Source: Bacillota bacterium (GTDB taxonomy: Bacteria; Bacillota; Bacilli; Alicyclobacillales; SLC66). From it: 14,329 nt of DNA. This document shows, piece after piece, positions 12,920 to 14,329 of this stretch. The notes beneath the pieces were generated by a model that worked only from the letters and a program-made list of their open reading frames with translations, was not told the origin of the DNA and did no database searches. Both the position numbers and the translations under genes were made by a program. Location: NCBI GenBank assembly GCA_021821225.1, contig JAKACR010000044.1, positions 1 to 14,329 of the forward strand. The letters run 5' to 3'. How positions within the stretch are numbered: position 1 is the first letter of the stretch; each line of letters opens with the position of its first letter.

Positions 12920-13767
12920 ATTTTATCTCTCTCCCTCGCATATGTGGTCAACCACTCGGCGATCTGCGCCGCAATATCCCGACTCAACCGCTCATCGGGA
13001 CCGATATGGCCGCTGATGGTCACAACCGGCGCGGCGCCTGTGTGTGCTCCGACAACATGCGCCACCCGTTCATGCAGATCGCGCAGGATCAGGCCGTCAA
13101 ACAGCACGTACGGCACGATGTACACGCGCGCCAACCGGCGATCCGCGCGGCAGGCGGCAAGCACCGTCTCCAGCCTGGCGCCTGCCCCGATGAGACTGGC
13201 CGTCCACACTCGTTTGGCGCGCGTCAGCCGCTGCAAGTCCGCGGCAACCGCCGCGAACACCATCTGGGCTTCCGACTCCCGATTCCCCCGCGCCGCCAGA
13301 ACGATCCCCGTCTCTTCCCGCTCCTCGTCCCGCCACCCGGCCTGCCGCAACCGCCGATGCATGATCTCACACAGAACCGGCCGGGCGGCGAGCTCGTCGC
13401 CCAGCGTCACGCGCATGGTGGGGTATTGCCGCTGCGCCGCCGCCACAAGGCGCGGCAGATCGCACTTCACGTGTCCGCCCGCCAGCAGAAACAGAGGAAC
13501 CCCGGCGACACGCCGCGCTCCGAGCCGGTGACACTCGGCCAGCCCGTCGGTGACGCCCGGCGTGCGCAATTCCAGAAAGCAGCGGATGACAGGCGCCCGC
13601 CAACCGGTCAAGGTCCGTTCGACGGCCAGCACGAGCGTCTCGCATTCGCGCATCCCCCGCTCATCACGCGAACCGTGACCGATCAACAGCACCGCGTCCG
13701 TCACAGCGCCGCCACCGTCAGGCGCACTTTCCCGTCCGGCCGCCCGCTCGCTTTGAGCAGATCTCAT
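12892..13767 (-). CDS. sirB: Sirohydrochlorin ferrochelatase (SirB/CbiX family)
   Basis: 291 aa; inserts Fe2+ into sirohydrochlorin to make siroheme, the cofactor of the sulfite reductase encoded just upstream. ATG at 13767 overlaps the cysI stop (ATGA). Without a clear ribosome site this start relies on coupling, and GTG at 13704 is an alternative that removes 21 disordered-looking residues. Two CbiX domains: the N-terminal one has the metal-site histidines H31 ([12 protein letters not shown]) and H99 ([11 protein letters not shown]). In the C-terminal one the equivalent of GHGS is degenerate ([10 protein letters not shown], about 156-165), and [13 protein letters not shown] matches the second-domain family motif. 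Only the N-terminal site looks catalytic, as in B. subtilis SirB. A cobaltochelatase role is less likely in this context. Confidence 0.9.
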   Translation of the reverse strand: MRSAQSERAAGRESAPDGGGAVTDAVLLIGHGSRDERGMRECETLVLAVERTLTGWRAPVIRCFLELRTPGVTDGLAECHRLGARRVAGVPLFLLAGGHVKCDLPRLVAAAQRQYPTMRVTLGDELAARPVLCEIMHRRLRQAGWRDEEREETGIVLAARGNRESEAQMVFAAVAADLQRLTRAKRVWTASLIGAGARLETVLAACRADRRLARVYIVPYVLFDGLILRDLHERVAHVVGAHTGAAPVVTISGHIGPDERLSRDIAAQIAEWLTTYARERDKIWENRLCWT

Positions 13768-14329
13768 TTCGGCGCCAACTGTCCGTCCGGCGCCAGCCGT
13801 CCACGCAACGCCTCGATCCCGAGGCGTTCACAATAGTCGCCAAACGTTTCCGCGGACGCCGCCTCTTCCCGGAAGGCTTTGAGCAACGGGCGCAGCGTGG
13901 CGGCCAGCACCGCGAGCGGTACCGCCTCAAGCAGCCTCGTGTTCAGACGCGCGCCGAATGCGTCCGCGCCGACGAAGATGTCGTAGCGGCCGATGGAGCG
14001 TCCGACCAGACCGATCTCCGCCACATACGGACGCGCACACCCATTCGGGCAACCAGTCATGCGGATGCTGATCGGCCGTGTGATCCCGAGTGTCGCGCAC
14101 ACCGTTTCAAACTCGCGCAGGACACTGGGAAAGGCGCGTTCCGACTCGGCGATGGCAAGTCCGCAGGTCGGCAGCGCGGGGCACGCCATCGCCTGGAGCG
14201 CGAGCGCGGAACGTTCCTCCGCCAGCGGCACGCGCGCGTCGCGCAACTGGCGCTCGATGTCGAGGCGCTGCTTGTCCGTCAGATCGCACAGCAGAAGATT
14301 CTGCTGTGTCGTCAGGCGCACAGACGGTC
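13764..14329 (-). CDS. cysI: Sulfite reductase hemoprotein, C-terminal part (cut by window edge)
   Basis: The last 188 or so codons are present; the 5' end lies beyond the right edge. The frame is open to position 14329, so the GTG at 14321 need not be a start. It reduces sulfite to sulfide at a coupled siroheme/[4Fe-4S] centre. The four cluster cysteines are visible: CPALPTC (C-x5-C) and GCPNGC (C-x3-C, in RMTGCPNGCARP), one of them bridging to siroheme. RLTTQQN at the edge corresponds to the (R)TTRQ motif of the half-site repeat, and AEIGLVGRSIGRYDIFVG matches the CysI/NirA C-terminal domain. Assimilatory nitrite reductase is a sister family; the cysK and sirB neighbours favour sulfite. Confidence 0.92.
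   Translation of the reverse strand, partial: PSVRLTTQQNLLLCDLTDKQRLDIERQLRDARVPLAEERSALALQAMACPALPTCGLAIAESERAFPSVLREFETVCATLGITRPISIRMTGCPNGCARPYVAEIGLVGRSIGRYDIFVGADAFGARLNTRLLEAVPLAVLAATLRPLLKAFREEAASAETFGDYCERLGIEALRGRLAPDGQLAPK

Noticed and set aside
11921..13531. 536-codon plus-strand open frame opposite cysK and sirB
   Set aside because: It mirrors two well-recognised genes, its translation is Arg/His-rich with no family features, and no ribosome site precedes it. High GC makes such antisense frames common here.
1..14329. CRISPR arrays, tRNA or rRNA genes, transposases, integrases and phage genes
   Set aside because: I looked for spaced direct repeats, tRNA arms and recombinase motifs on both strands and saw none; the gene content is ordinary metabolism, transport and regulation.

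Overview
The window looks like a chromosomal stretch from a moderately GC-rich Gram-positive bacterium. The best guess is a Bacilli lineage of the Alicyclobacillus/Kyrpidia kind; this is an inference, with no 16S or other marker present. Pointers are AGGAGG-type ribosome sites, sigma-A-like promoters (TTGACA-17-TATCAT), an ECF sigma factor with a membrane partner, and a SirB-type sirohydrochlorin chelatase beside assimilatory sulfite reductase. All 15 genes I can support lie on the minus strand, so transcription runs from high to low coordinates. The large plus-strand open frames are antisense shadows.

Reading in the direction of transcription: (1) 14329-12008 is a sulfur-assimilation cluster of cysI (cut by the window edge), sirB and cysK, with overlapping reading frames, closed by a GC-rich hairpin. 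Sulfite reductase, the enzyme that puts iron into its siroheme cofactor, and the enzyme that uses the sulfide are made together. (2) 11847-10834 encodes a LacI-family repressor. (3) 10702-7221 holds a small four-cysteine protein followed by frdC-frdA-frdB, a di-heme succinate:quinone oxidoreductase of the Wolinella type with every heme, FAD and Fe-S ligand visible. (4) 7044-5772 is an ECF sigma factor overlapping a one-pass membrane protein that is probably its anti-sigma factor; this block and the DNA after it are visibly more AT-rich than the rest. (5) 5771-5036 is a 736-base non-coding region with a strong promoter, a perfect LacI-type palindrome at the start of transcription, several hairpins and a terminator/antiterminator-like element. 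(6) 5035-1 is a five-gene Opp/Dpp-type ABC importer operon: binding protein, two permeases, two ATPases, the last cut by the window edge.

The most unusual structure is around the transporter. Its leader carries a candidate operator and a candidate attenuator. A 120-base imperfect palindrome sits between the binding protein and the first permease. An 18-bp tandem repeat sits in the 5' part of the first ATPase gene, and in three of its four copies the unit keeps a purine-rich ribosome-site-like core followed by GTG or its remnant. The LacI-type operator and features of the permease and binding protein hint that the cargo could be an oligosaccharide rather than a peptide; this is inference.
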